64,000 bases of DNA, from contig CM043964.1 in the NCBI GenBank assembly GCA_014529385.2, forward strand, positions 136,541,920-136,605,919. The letters run 5' to 3'. The notes below the pieces were generated by a model that saw only the letters and a program-made list of their open reading frames with translations, made no database searches and had not been told where the DNA came from. This stretch comes from Adiantum capillus-veneris (taxonomy: Eukaryota; Streptophyta; Polypodiopsida; Polypodiales; Pteridaceae). Shown piece by piece: positions 1 through 11,668 of this stretch (position 1 is its first letter; every line of letters begins with the position of its first letter). A program made the position numbers and the translations under genes.

Positions 1-1879
1 CATTATATATAAAAATCTAAGAAAAAAAGGAAAAAAAGCTTGCTCCACAGCTCGCTTCATTCCAATCTCCCATAAAGCACAACTGGTATATTGGCAAAAT
101 GAGTAGTTTAAGGAGTGTCTATGCATCTTACACATTCAAGAAATAGAATGAGATACAATCAATGCATTGGTTTTCTAGCTAGGTTACAATATTCGTCCAC
201 ATCACGTACAACATTTGAAATGCAAGGAATGTCCACAAATGTTATCACTTCCATGTTTCTGCTGGTAAAACACATGATACCCTTTTTGTTTAGCATGCTT
301 CATGCTCCATCATGGGTGGTTAAACGAGATCGACATATCGAGGAGCATTGGTTGTGGTCAGACAATGCTGCCTCTCTATTCAATTGCCGACATTATCCTC
401 TAAGCTTTGAAGGCCATTATCTCCCTATTCATCATTACCATTTTCCCATCCTTGTCTCTTTCCCACCTTCATATCAATCATGAGTACTATCACTACCACC
501 CTTCTCTACATCATTATCTGCTTGGTCATCAAGATTGTCCTCATCATCATCTTCTTTCCAACCTGTTTATTTTTTTGCATTCTCCTTGTCTTCATGGAGC
601 ATCATACCCCACAACTACCAATGCCTTGATCTTTATTAATAGTCCACTTGCATTGAGCACATTAACATCGCTTTTTTCATAATTTGCTACCTGTTGTACA
701 CTTGCCAACCCTGAACTCCTCACAAAATACCAGCTATCAGAAGCCACAAATGGCTCATTCTCAATATCAAGACCACCCTGCTGATATTGGGCCAGGTCAA
801 TGCCAACCTCTGCATCCACCACATCATCAAATTTTATGTTAAGGTCACAATAAGGCTATTCACAAGCAATACCAGCACTAATATCTTCCATTCTATCTCC
901 AATTGTGCACTTTCCTACCGTTTCAATTACTCAATCCACATCAGGATTCATAATGGGAGCTTCTAAACATGTGGTAGCGACTGAGAAAGAATGTGGGAGA
1001 GGTGATGAGTTTTTTGACTTGGTGGCTACTACATGCCAATTTTTGGATAGCAAGGAAGTGACCAAACATAGTCTTGTTCCATTGGACACCCTAGTGATAT
1101 TGAAGAAAGCAAAAAAGAGAAAGCTGAATGGTATGCTTCTAGCTTTGTATCTCAATGTTAAGAGTATATGTTTGACAAGTATTGAGCCTCTTTCAATTTC
1201 CTTCTCAATGTAGTACAACCAAATGTGAAGTGTCCTTCAGCTTCAAGCAGTGAAGCTAGTGAAGACGCTTCAACCAACTTCAAGCATTGAAGTCGGTGAA
1301 TATGCTTTAGACCCACTTAAGGAGTAGGAGGACAATGAGGCACCTGCCAATGTTGTCGAAGAAGCGAGAAGAAAAGGTTTTTCCACAACCAGAGTTAGTA
1401 GAAGACTCCAACCCTAAAAAAGACTATGTGTTTTGTCCATGGCTAGATGTACCCTTTCCTAGCTTTGTATCAAATCATTAATGTATGTGGCTCTATAACA
1501 AATCTAGTTCCAATTTTTGAAATGACAAATTTGAAATTGATGATTGCCTTTTTGCTTACCTCTCTATCATTATTTTTTATCTTATGAATTTTGTTTGTAT
1601 TGTTAACATCCTCTTGCAATTGGCCATTAATACTCACCAGGTCATTGAAATTTATATCTTCCTTCTCAATACTTCCCTCAACTTCCATAGTGCTATCACC
1701 TTCAACATTATATGCATCATGGATAGGTCCATTACTACATGTTAATTGGTTAGTGTCATCTATTTGATCACTTTCTTTGGCATCATTAGGGTATGCAATT
1801 ATATAGCATCATTAGAAAAACTTCCATAGCCTTTCCTATTAAGTTGACATTGGGAGTGATCCAACAAAAACATGCATAT
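1..1879. other. no recognisable gene; AT-rich intergenic DNA
   Basis: Only short reading frames (up to about 120 codons) occur on both strands, none with a domain I recognise. On the minus strand around 480-830 there is an acidic Asp/Glu-rich stretch interrupted by stops, which could be a decayed coding sequence, but I cannot assign it to a family. No LTR, terminal inverted repeat or RNA gene was seen. Confidence 0.5.
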
Positions 1880-2525
1880 TAAGTAGCAACCAATCTCACT
1901 AGGGTAGTTATCAGCCTTCCCTTGGCCTTGCAATAGTGCTTGTATTGATAGCACCAACCTTCCAAAATATCTATGGTAGTTACCAAGCTAGCACTAGTAG
2001 CTACAAAAAAACAATTAGAAGCTACCAAGATATTACTATTAGCTAGCAAGCTTGCACTGGTAGCTATCCATCTACCAATGTTAGCTATTAGTGCTTGCAT
2101 TGAGAGTTACCAAGAAATCAAAAGCACTGGTAGCTATGGCTGGGTATAAGTTATGGATACCCAACCACCAATGTTAGCTATTAGTGCTTACACTGAGAGC
2201 TACCAAGCAATCACAAGCATTGGTAACTATGAAGCTATCACTGGTAGCTAGCTAGCAATGCAAGCTCTACCTTGGCTCTTGCAAATAGAGCAATGGTAGC
2301 TCCTTGGGCAGTGGTAGCTCTAATGGTAGCTCCCTAGACAACAATGGTAGCTTTGAAGCTAGAACTTCTAGCCATCAAACTATCCAAAATCTATCTAGAA
2401 GATACCAATAAACTAGTAGCTAACAAGCCATCAATGTTACTCACCAATAGAGCACAAATAGGTACCATACTAGTGCTAGCTACTAGCTATGACTATGGCT
2501 ACTAAGAAACCATGGTACCAATGGT
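1880..2525. repeat. degenerate minisatellite of GGTAGCTA / TAGCTACC words
   Basis: The words GGTAGCTA, AGCTACCA, CTAGCAAG and ACTGGTAGCT recur dozens of times with irregular spacing and both orientations. One longer unit, 'accaatgttagctattagtgctt', recurs near 2074 and 2169. The words are partly self-complementary (AGCT, GCTAGC, CTAG), so the tract can fold. It has drifted too far for a single period to be stated by eye. Confidence 0.7.
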
Positions 2526-2989
2526 GGATACCAAGGATATCAGCCCCAACTATTCTGACATTGGTAAATATTAGGCTACACGTCAAACCTACATGTCATC
2601 CATTTGAAGCACAACTATGACCTACAACCATCTAGAACAAGGAGTAACACAATGTTGGTGCCATGCTATAGACATCTTTCCACCCTGTCAACATATACCT
2701 AGGTACACAACACAAGAAAAAGGTAATAAGCATCAGGTTTATAGCATACATATGGACTGCATACCAGACTCAATGGTGGTTTTGGTAGCACTATTTTAGC
2801 AACATAGGTGCTGACATAGTCCATGAATCTACTATGTAACTCAAGGCAACAATATGGCCAAGCATTACCAAAGATCGCATAACTGGTGAGATGGTTTGCA
2901 TGCATCCCATAGCCATGTAGGTCTCCTTGCTTGAAGCTGTTAGCAGCAAGCTAACAAGGACACCATTTTTTGGAGTTGTCTTTGTAAAA
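2526..2989. other. no recognisable feature
   Basis: Unique-looking AT-rich DNA. The two short overlapping reading frames at 2617-2905 have no recognisable motif and lie on opposite strands, so I do not call them genes. Confidence 0.5.
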
Positions 2990-3320
2990 CAATTATTATT
3001 TTGATAAATCGAGAATATTATAACTCCTATTTTCTTGGATAAACTTTGTAATTAATGAGCTAGGGCTACAAGCTTCCAGATTGTATCAGCCAGTCATTTC
3101 CTAGCTTTGGTAGAAATCCGAATTATTAGTTTTGACCACCCAAAAACTTTGGCTAAGGTATAAAAGCCAATTTTTGTATGTTTTTTGTAAGTTTTTGGAT
3201 AAGAAATACACAGCATGAGCTAACCACGCTCACTTCTCTCCTTCTCACGCTTCCTACTCCCTCTCCGGTTGTCACATTGTGATTGCGTTTGTTGCATTGC
3301 AACCGCAGGTAAGAGCTCTA
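2990..3320 (+). promoter_or_regulatory. promoter-like repeat: TATA box, pyrimidine-rich leader, splice-donor-like site
   Basis: A TATAAAA box lies at 3159-3165 in the context GGCTAAGGTATAAAAG. About 70 bases later there is a C/T-rich leader (about 3228-3265), and a consensus 5' splice donor CAG|GTAAGAG has its exon end at 3308. The segment shares the words 'cttc(c/t)agattgtatca' and 'tttggctaaggtata(a/g)aag' in the same order with 24880-24985. It is therefore a dispersed repeat, probably the U3/R part of an unidentified LTR or another element's promoter. No coding sequence follows, so activity is inference. Confidence 0.4.
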
Positions 3321-5869
3321 TGCATTGACGTAAGCCATTCACAGTATTTCATAGCTTTTGGCGTCGTCGATCCGTGGCCTAATTTCATCATAACTAGGAA
3401 TTTACATGTTCAAATAAAAAACTAAGCATAGACGGGGTATTGGGGCATCATTGCTAAGCATTTAAATGCATTTTGGGTCAAAAACGACTAGGGCAAAAAT
3501 CCACTGCTGTTAATAATCGTGATTTTGGAACTTGACCTAAAGTGGAGTTTGAGACCATAAGCATGTGTGCTTAGGTCTTATAAACATGTCCTAGAAGTTT
3601 CGTTACGTTTGGATGTCATGTGATGCTGTAACAGATGTGATTTGCTTGCCTATGAGTGATTGACTTTTGGTGATTTTAGTCACTTGAGTGTAGCTTAAGT
3701 TAGATGCAAGTTGTTAGTTGTTTTCCAAGAGATTGACAACCTCTTGTAGCCTCTATGCAATAGTCAAGTCAGCTTCGTCCCATGGTTTGACAAATTAATC
3801 GTGGTTCTCGCTAATACTGCAATAAGATAGGATGGTGAGGTTAGACATGCGTCCCACAGAAGCCAAGTGAGAAAAAAACTATGGTACACATGAACACAAC
3901 ATAGCACATGACCCAATACCATCCTCATGGTTCATGACCAATCCACAAGTATTACAAATGCTATGCAAATCTAAGGAGCCTATGTTAGTAGGTTCCAATT
4001 TTGAGGTAGGTACACATAACAACACTTACTCCTGTTCGCATACATGCTTTTGAAAAATTTCATTTGTGCATGCACACACTCTTCCCTTTCATATGCCATC
4101 TCAAGTTGCTCTAGAGCTGTAGACCTAACATCACCAGGTACACTATCCACAACCACCCTTGCCAAAGTTTAGATAGTGAGAGTAAGTCTATCAACTTTGC
4201 TCCTAAACACCTACAATCTTCCTACATCTTGTGCATTTGGGCCTATTTCTACCTCTTGTAACTCAACTTTCGCATCTTGCAATTATCATCTTAGGCTATC
4301 CATGAGGAGTTGTGCACCTTCGTCTTGATGTATTTTTTCCTTGTGCAAATCTACCTTTTTTCCAACTTCACTATATTGTGATAGCACAATAGCATGTCTT
4401 GCTTCAACCGCCTCATGCATTCTATCAAGTTCTAGACTAAAGTACATGTTCTTCTTCAAATCTTGCAATCCTAATAATGGAATTTTTGTTCCTTGCTCTT
4501 GCCTTGCCTCTGGTGCTCAATCTTCAAACCTATCTTGACCTAGAGTTATTTGTTGAGGACAACCCATGGAAAATAGCCCATCTATTCTTCTTTGCTTATA
4601 GCTTTGATGCATCAATACCAAAAATCATATCCTCAGCAAATAAAGCTCAATTTACTAGCCCCTTAAGAATTCCATGCAAAAAGCCCCTTGCAAATGCTTT
4701 GGTTACCTCCATCCCATAATTTTTGGGAGGTCTTTGGTAAATAGATGTGAACAAAGTGCAGTACCCGGGGAAAAGCTTCTACCTCATAGCCCTACATTTG
4801 ACTTTGCTAGCCCTTCTTGGCAGCTCTTCAAGTCATTATTGTTGAAATTTGCCTCACCCAAGGTTCATGCATCCACACCAAAATAAAAAAGGCCATACAC
4901 TTCATGTGCCTACACCTTTGTCGTGCAAAATATTGATTTTCTTTCAAATGGCACAAACGGAGGATACCAACATGTCTTCCCCTGCATGAAACATGCTTAG
5001 ATCATCACATGCACAATAAACCATGGCATGCAGTAAATTTCAAAAGCATGGGCCCTGCATGAATGGTATACTAGTGCTAAGAAAGATTAAGGTTTAGTGT
5101 AATACCACCTACGAAGTTCAATATTTACATCTTAATTTAAATAATTGAGAAAGACTTAGTGTTATGCTTCTAAAATGAACATGCATGGATTTAAGGCATG
5201 CAGGGGGATGCAACTTCATGATGACTACCCCAACTATACACACATGCTATCCCTTCACACCCTAAAAGCATACAATACACCCCAACAATGTAAAGAGAAA
5301 AGAAGACTAGAAAGAGGAAAATTTGCTAGCATACTTAGGTCATTTTTTCACAAAAAACCCCACTCAGTTGCCTGGCATATGAAAAACGCAGTTGCATTGT
5401 CAAACTTGAATTCTTCACAAACAAGCTCACCCATGTGATTGGTGTGACATTGGATGCATTCCTTGCTTCTTTTTGGTGTGCTCAAAGGAGTAGATTTGGG
5501 TGCATGAGAAGAATGCCCCTTTGCAGTGCCTTTGGCCTTTGCTGCAACAACTGAAAGAAGGAGAAGAGACTGCGAGTTTGTTTGCAGCTTTCGTCGCTAT
5601 GGATGGATTTGGAGAGGATTCTAAGATTGAAGGATTTGACACCAAGGACCTTGAAGGAATGGGGGACATAGATGGCACTACAAGCTTCTAACCACGTCAT
5701 GCTATGGAGGATTTTCCCTTGCTAGGAGACCTCCCTCTCATTTGCCTAGCCTTCCTTGATTACTTCCCTCCCACTCTAGCCTGCTACATTGCCACACTAG
5801 CTCCTAGAGGGGGACCCCCTGCTACAACCAATGGGACGGCTTCATGATGGTTAAGGGTGGCATAGTATG
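3321..5869. other. no firm gene; weak minus-strand coding-like fragment near 3980-4900
   Basis: Minus-strand frames at 3980-4165 and 4286-4468 encode Glu/Lys/Leu-rich, coiled-coil-like peptides, and more minus-strand coding-like sequence follows to about 4900 with frameshifts. It may be a dead gene or a transposon-borne coiled-coil reading frame. I recognise no domain. The rest (4900-5869) holds only short frames on both strands. Confidence 0.3.
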
Positions 5870-5887
5870 CCCCCCCCCCCCCCCCCC
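5870..5887. repeat. poly(C) run, 18 bases
   Basis: Uninterrupted C18 (G18 on the minus strand). A second, C19, run lies about 215 bases downstream. Confidence 0.95.
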
Positions 5888-6100
5888 ATTAAGAGAATAA
5901 ATTTTTAAGTTTCCTCACTCCCTTGAATCAACTGAGCCTTGTTGACTAAAAAGACTTAAAAATAATACTTTATTAGATATCTTGCCCTATTTTATTTGAA
6001 TTTTAAGACATGTTATCTCCTTTGCACTAATTGAACTAGTTCCTTACTTCCACCCCCAAAATCTGGTATAATAGTGTACCACTAAATCATGCATATACCA

Positions 6101-6204
<104 letters not shown>

Positions 6205-6500
6205 AAAAGAGATAAAGAAGACATTGATGTTACCCAAATACAATGTAACAAAAACAACACAAAAGAATAATCATTCAAATCATAGCCTCTTAGAGACTCC
6301 ATATGTCCAAAGGCCTATGTTATATACATTTTGGAATATGCTAGAGGGCATATCAACTTGAGTGAATATTTTCAATTAATATGGTGTAGTAAGATCACTA
6401 GCCACCCCGACATTACACCACTATATGACAATGTAGAGACACTAGCGCTTAACAAGCATTGGCATCAATTGTGGCCCTTTCAAGTATTGTTCATAACTGG

Positions 6501-7150
6501 TCATCTTTCCACCACGCCAAAGTGTAGCTTAACATAGTCGTACTCCGATGTAAGCTTCACATTATTGAAGGTGACAGCTTTGGCTAACCGATCTGTAGCA
6601 TCATGCCATTTCACAAGAGCCTGCTTCATGTCCGTGGACAAGAAGTCACTACGCCGCTCCTCTAGGCTAGGTACAATGATGTAGGAACCAGGAGGATTAT
6701 AATGGAATTTATAAAAACTGTTGTCAATCAATAGCACATTGCTCGCATCTTATCGTCGAACCACCTTCAGAAAATTTTTCAAATTCTTGAAAAAAACTAG
6801 TTTTCCACCTGCCTTGGAGAATGTGGCTACATCACATAGCTGTTGTCCTGACCATCCCCATTGAAGTAGTCACAAATACCCTGAAAACCTGTAGAGACTA
6901 TTATATCCACTCTTTCTAGTATTGATGAACTCCAAATGTAAATATTTGCCCAGCCCACAGCCCAAGCTAAGAACTGTTTTGCATCCTTGGGAATGAAGAG
7001 GTACCTGAAAACTACAACAATTCCCGCTTGGTGGGCATGCATAAATCATACATATAGCAAAAATTCTGAAAAAGGCTCAATCAACCTGTCCCTCGCCTCG
7101 TGGATGAGGTTGAATGCAGTAGTTTCCTAATCGAGAGGGTTAGATTTAAA
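6501..7150 (-). pseudogene. HAD/FCP1-like (NIF/TIM50-type) phosphatase fragment, left arm copy
   Basis: This is the mirror image of the copy in the right arm and encodes the same broken protein on the minus strand. The reading frame is cut by stops and shifts at the same places as its partner, so the damage predates the inverted duplication. The only coding difference I found is Asn in place of Ser in the 'CDYFNGDGQ' region. See the right-arm entry for motif reasoning. It has no intact start, lacks the first HAD motif, and cannot make a full enzyme. Confidence 0.5.
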
Positions 7151-7194
7151 CCATGAAGCGCAAAGATCTTAATGGTGTTCTTTGCGCTTCATGG

Positions 7195-7844
7195 TTTAAA
7201 TCTAACCCTCTCGATTAGGAAACTACTGCATTCAACCTCATCCACGAGGCGAGGGACAGGTTGATTGAGCCTTTTTCAGAATTTTTGCTATATGTATGAT
7301 TTATGCATGCCCACCAAGCGGGAATTGTTGTAGTTTTCAGGTACCTCTTCATTCCCAAGGATGCAAAACAGTTCTTAGCTTGGGCTGTGGGCTGGGCAAA
7401 TATTTACATTTGGAGTTCATCAATACTAGAAAGAGTGGATATAATAGTCTCTACAGGTTTTCAGGGTATTTGTGACTACTTCAGTGGGGATGGTCAGGAC
7501 AACAGCTATGTGATGTAGCCACATTCTCCAAGGCAGGTGGAAAACTAGTTTTTTTCAAGAATTTGAAAAATTTTCTGAAGGTGGTTCGACGATAAGATGC
7601 GAGCAATGTGCTATTGATTGACAACAGTTTTTATAAATTCCATTATAATCCTCCCGGTTCCTACATCATTGTACCTAGCCTAGAGGAGCGGCGTAGTGAC
7701 TTCTTGTCCACGGACATGAAGCAGGCTCTTGTGAAATGGCATGATGCTACAGATCGGTTAGCCAAAGCTGTCACCTTCAATAATGTGAAGCTTACATCGG
7801 AGTACGACTATGTTAAGCTACACTTTGGCGTGGTGGAAAGATGA
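7195..7844 (+). pseudogene. HAD/FCP1-like (NIF/TIM50-type) phosphatase fragment, right arm copy
   Basis: Read through stops and one shift, the frame shows in order: a segment ending FIPKDAKQFLAWA (like the R/K-P-x-x-x-x-F-L stretch of FCP1-type HAD phosphatases); YIWSSS, resembling the second HAD motif (W-[ST]-[SA]); a GGKLVFFKNL segment; then NVLLIDNSFYKF, resembling the third motif (LLIDDS) with the second Asp changed to Asn; then a tail ending KLHFGVVER. The N-terminal DxDxT motif is not present. Stops include those near 7299 and 7516 and a TAA just before the DASNVLLID stretch, with a frame change near 7515-7540. These enzymes dephosphorylate Ser/Thr, for example on the RNA polymerase II tail, or act in mitochondrial import (TIM50). 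The assignment is by motif pattern only. The absence of introns suggests a retrocopy or captured exon. Confidence 0.5.
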
Positions 7845-7931
7845 CCAGTTATGAACAATACTTGAAAGGGCCACAATTGATGCCAATGCTTGTTAAGCGC
7901 TAGTGTCTCTACATTGTCATATAGTGGTGTA

Positions 7932-8525
7932 TTTTCAATTTGGTAGTGCATCGAGTAGCCTTTCATAACACACAAACCATATATTAACTCAAATTTGAAG
8001 AAGCTTGATCTAAAAAAAAATGTATGGTTTTATTACATATTCCATGTCTTGGATCTATATTTTGCATTTTGCGGCAGGGGGTTTTCCACCTCATGCCTTG
8101 ATATTGAAAGAAAAATCTCTTATCATGCACCAAGATCAAGGTTTTTCTCTATACGCAAATTGAAGCTACACCAAGATACTCTTTGTGGTATCCATGCATT
8201 CTTTGCAATAGTCATTGACTAAATCTACATCTTTAGTTTGAGGAGCAAATATTGCTCATTTTTTGAAAAGCTTGCATGATCTTGCACACAAAATAAATCT
8301 CTGTATATGAAGCTAAAGAGGTCTACCAAACCATTTGTTGGAAGTATCATGTGGATCTTCTCCATCATGCATATCACAATTGCCAAGGTCAAGCACCCAA
8401 AGTGAAAAACTTTGTTGAAGAAAATATGCACATTTCCATGTGTGAAGATGACACATTGAAGTATTTACAATGTTTAACTTTTCCACCAAACAAAGTGTTT
8501 GCTGCATAGTATCCCTTAAAGTCCT
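7932..8525. other. no recognisable gene
   Basis: AT-rich sequence between the palindrome and the copia remnant. Several short frames exist on both strands (for example minus 8225-8431), but they show no motif and conflict with each other. Two adjacent minus frames might be one decayed coding sequence of unknown kind. Confidence 0.4.
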
Positions 8526-8749
8526 TGTTACCATGTATATAGAAGTGATGTGTGTGAGCACACTTAAGACAGTCCGGACGCTTTTTCCCTCACTAAGAGG
8601 TTCTTTTCCCCGTGTTGTATGTATACGCCCATCACTCTAGGGCTATTTTATTTTGTATTCATACACCAGGTAATACATTCTTTGTTGTATGCCTTGAGAT
8701 TCTTCTTTGTCTCCAAAATGTGTTCATTCTTGCAACTTTAACTCAAACA
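8526..8749 (+). mobile_element. Ty1/copia LTR, old copy (same family as element E)
   Basis: It starts TGTTACCATGTATAT and ends CTCAAACA, 224 bases, colinear with the 226-base LTR of element E (40199-40424). Shared landmarks are the 'gatgtgtgtga(a/g)cacact' block and 'cccatcactctagggctat'. It is followed by a decayed initiator-Met primer site (TGGCATCACAAC, from 8752). Divergence from E is high, so this is a much older insertion. No partner LTR exists in the window. Confidence 0.8.
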
Positions 8750-9113
8750 ATTGGCATCACAACAGTTGCATCCTCTCAAGCATAGTGGATAGCATCGCCA
8801 TCACCCTCTCACTCATTTTATTTGATTTTGGTGAGCTCTGGCAAGCATCAACCGGTTTATATATACTTTGGGAAAAGTTGTAGATCTTGGTGTGCTCATA
8901 ATTTGATTCAGGCACATTTTGGTATTGATTTCCGCTACTATAGGTACTATGCATGCAATTTCTTTGTCCTTTTGTGCAAAATTTATTCCACTACAAATTT
9001 TTGCATAACAGGTCTTTGACACTCTACTACAATTTGTGGTATATAGCACACACAGTTTCTCTTTAGTTTCTACTCAATTTGGGTATTTTTGCATAAAATT
9101 CAATCGTTTACTA

Positions 9114-9680
9114 TGGCTAAGAATAATCATGTTCTCAAGATGTTGTCTAACTATCCATTGTGGGCTTACTGAATGATGTAGCCTGTACTTGTTTCTAAGG
9201 ATGTAGATGTATTGAACATTGTTAAAGGTTATGATGTACACCCACATTCGTGGGTATAGGTTATGTGGAGGATGTAGCAGGTTCTAGCAATTTTGCTCCT
9301 AATGCTAGTTCTTTTAACCTATAATTGAGCAAGCTCATTGGGATAGTAGAGATGTGCATGTGCATGCATTGATTGTGTTGTCTATCAAGTGCACCATTAC
9401 TCCTCGCATCCATTCAACCAAAATAGTAAAATAGGCTTGAGACAGTTTACCTAGCTCGTATGTAGGTCACACTATGAATAAAAAATATCATTTCTACGCA
9501 AACAACTAGAATCAAATGTCATGCATGAAGAGGATGAATTGGAAATTTTTCTTTCTAGAAATAAAATTACTGATGAGCAACTTATCATTACATGTAGAAA
9601 TCATTCTTAACCATTCACTTATGCAGACTATCCTAGATACATTACCATATTGGCATCAGACTTTTGCTTCTACTAATAAC
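9114..9680 (+). pseudogene. Ty1/copia gag remnant
   Basis: The sequence parallels the gag of element E: an ATG-GCT start with the Pro-x-Trp-Ala-Tyr segment near 9155-9170, then a run matching the E region with 'QTVLDALPDSYQTFAST' (here near 9620-9675 as TILDTLPYWHQTFAST). Several stops and shifts break it. Homology stops at about 9680, where the sequence passes directly into an LTR of gypsy family B, so the zinc knuckle, protease, integrase, RT and 3' LTR are gone. Confidence 0.75.
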
Positions 9681-10084
9681 CAATCAAGATTCTGGATTTT
9701 CTTGGAGCCGGTCCCCCTCTAAAAGGACTTTGTATTATAATTCTCTCAAAAGAGAGCTTTGTTACAATACATCATTGTGCTCTTGTGGAGCCTTTCTTGA
9801 ATCAAGAAGATGGCGTTCTTCAAGATTTCATGGTATAACCCTCCTTCCCAAAACCTAAACACAACAGTGGGGAGAAAGGAACTGCACAAAAAGAGGTAGA
9901 TGAGGGTGAAAAGAGGTATTTTTCAAGAAAGATAATTGATACTCTGTGTACGCTCGCTCATGGGAAAAGTTTTAGCATAGCTTAGTATCATAGAATAGTA
10001 GAGATGGAGAAGAAGAAACTTTCATTGGATTTGATTTGCATCCACAACCAAGAGCTTATGCATAGAGTCCATCTCTAGAGCTCC

Positions 10085-10161
<77 letters not shown>

Positions 10162-11001
10162 TTTTTGACAACTTGGGTACTTGAAAGAGAGTGTGAGAGG
10201 AGCAAGAGAGTCAAAAATCCAACAAGCCCTCTCATTTAAGCTTGTGCAAGCGTGAAACTTGCAAACTAGTCTTCAATTGGAATGCTTACACTTGGACAAT
10301 GTGGTGTAAACACTCCATAATGCAACTCAAGCATGCTCTTACACTTGTCCTCTATTGCCATGCATGAAAACAACTTGCCCCCCCTTCTCCGGACTCTTCT
10401 TGGCAAGTGAAGACACCACCACACAAACTTGTTAAGTTCGCACAAAACAAGTATGTGCTACCTTGGCTATGTGGCCAGCCTAGTAAAGAACAACTAGAGG
10501 CAACTTAAAAAAATGAGAAAGGTCTGATCTAACCTTATTCTTTACCTTTTGCCTTCCATTTATAAAAAAGCCCTAAAATTACCCTTTTATTACTTAGCTT
10601 GGGTGCAACGCCTTTACACAAACCTTGGAGGCTTATGAAGTTGACCCGGGCCTACAGCCTACCTGCTAATTTAGGACCTACTAAATTAGGGTAAACTTTG
10701 ATGAAAATGAAACTCGCCCTTTGGGCCTTTGGGCTTTAAGCCTTTCATCTCCTGTGAAAAAACTTAGCATAATGCTTTAGAGGTGCCATCAAGATGCTCC
10801 CAAAACCTGCTAAATTTAGACTTGCTGAAGTTTAGACAATTTTTGGAAAGTTAGAATTTCACCCTAAGGCTTCCAAGATTCTAAAGAGTTATTCTAATGA
10901 CTTAAAATTAGCACAACTACTTTCTATTTTTAGACTCCTATAATTGCTCTAGGTCTTCTCCTTTGTCCTGTACCTTTGATCAAGGCTTCTAAGGATGCAT
11001 T
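9681..11001 (-). mobile_element. gypsy family B LTR (3' LTR of B1), part 1
   Basis: It begins within the LTR about 190 bases from where the other copies start. The conserved GGAGCCGGTCCCCCTC block is at 9704, followed by the 'ctttgtattat' and 'gttacaatac' words found in the other B LTRs. The middle is strongly diverged and contains a GA microsatellite. The LTR is interrupted at 11001 by chromovirus A and resumes at 18163. The start of the LTR is missing through the fusion with the copia remnant. Confidence 0.65.
10087..10157. repeat. (GA)n microsatellite
   Basis: About 35 uninterrupted GA units within the old B1 LTR, at the place where other family-B LTRs show only short GA/CT-rich stretches. 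Confidence 0.95.
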
Positions 11002-11667
11002 TGTTACGAGACTGGGCACCCTCCTGTTGTAGTGGTTAGCTGCAATTGGGATAGCTGGGCGTAATGGTTAATTATGTGATATCTATTTATTTTACTAATT
11101 GAGTCGATGATGATTTTGTAGAGTGGAATGCGGGGAGTTGACGAAGAGGCGACGGCAATTACTCTTGGCCATTTTATATTTGCACAGTATCTTAGAACAT
11201 CATTTCAATAAGCCAATATGGCTCTGTAAATAGTTGTAGTGGGAACTCCCCTTATGGGTCATCAAGAACTAATGAGCTTCACTCATTTGCAAAAGTAAAA
11301 TGGTTGTAACAGAGGGGCCTCAATTTTTGGCACCTTAAACTCAAAGTAATATATTAAATACCAACTCCACAAGAGAGGTGCCATGGAGTTTGGGGCTAGA
11401 TTTAGGCCTTTCTCTTGCAGATTCTCTTCTCTACTCTCTTAAGCTATGGTTATTTTGCTGTGTAATATCTAATCTAGTCTCCATCTCTTACACCTCTCTT
11501 ACAAGTTTGTCTATGTCAATTCTATGTTTACTGTGTGTGTGTGTGTCATAGTCTAGGTGAGTGTGTGTGCTTGGAAATTGGAAGAAGAGGTGGACAATTT
11601 GATGGTGATGGCTTGAAAGCTTGTGTTGAATATTCTAAGCGGTCAATCTCGCCCTCTTCACCCAACA
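11002..11667 (+). repeat. 5' LTR of chromovirus A
   Basis: TGTTACGAGACT ... CCCAACA, 666 bases, matching 17479-18157. It carries a short (GT)n at about 11532-11545. The last bases CCCAACA are followed by one base and then the primer site. Confidence 0.95.
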
Positions 11668-11668
11668 G

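Larger units (their letters stand above)
6414..7931. repeat. long near-perfect palindrome (753-bp arms, 12-bp spacer)
   Basis: The left arm 6414-7166 is the reverse complement of the right arm 7179-7931, with spacer 7167-7178. Arm lengths are equal and no indel was seen. Comparing by eye I found two substitutions: one near 6874 (mirror 7471) changing an Asn/Ser codon, and one near 6689 (mirror 7656). The arms meet in a stem beginning CCATGAAGCGCAAAGA. Flanking DNA differs on the two sides, so the inverted repeat has defined ends. An 11-base direct repeat, TATTTTCAATT, lies at 6367-6377 and 7930-7940. A transcript through it would fold into a hairpin of about 750 bp. Confidence 0.95.

Noticed and set aside
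115-682. Overlapping plus-strand frames near the window start
   Set aside because: Low-complexity, no motif, conflicting minus frame at 592-822; no support for a gene.
1880-2525. CRISPR-like array
   Set aside because: Units are degenerate, occur in both orientations and have no regular spacers; the context is plant DNA.
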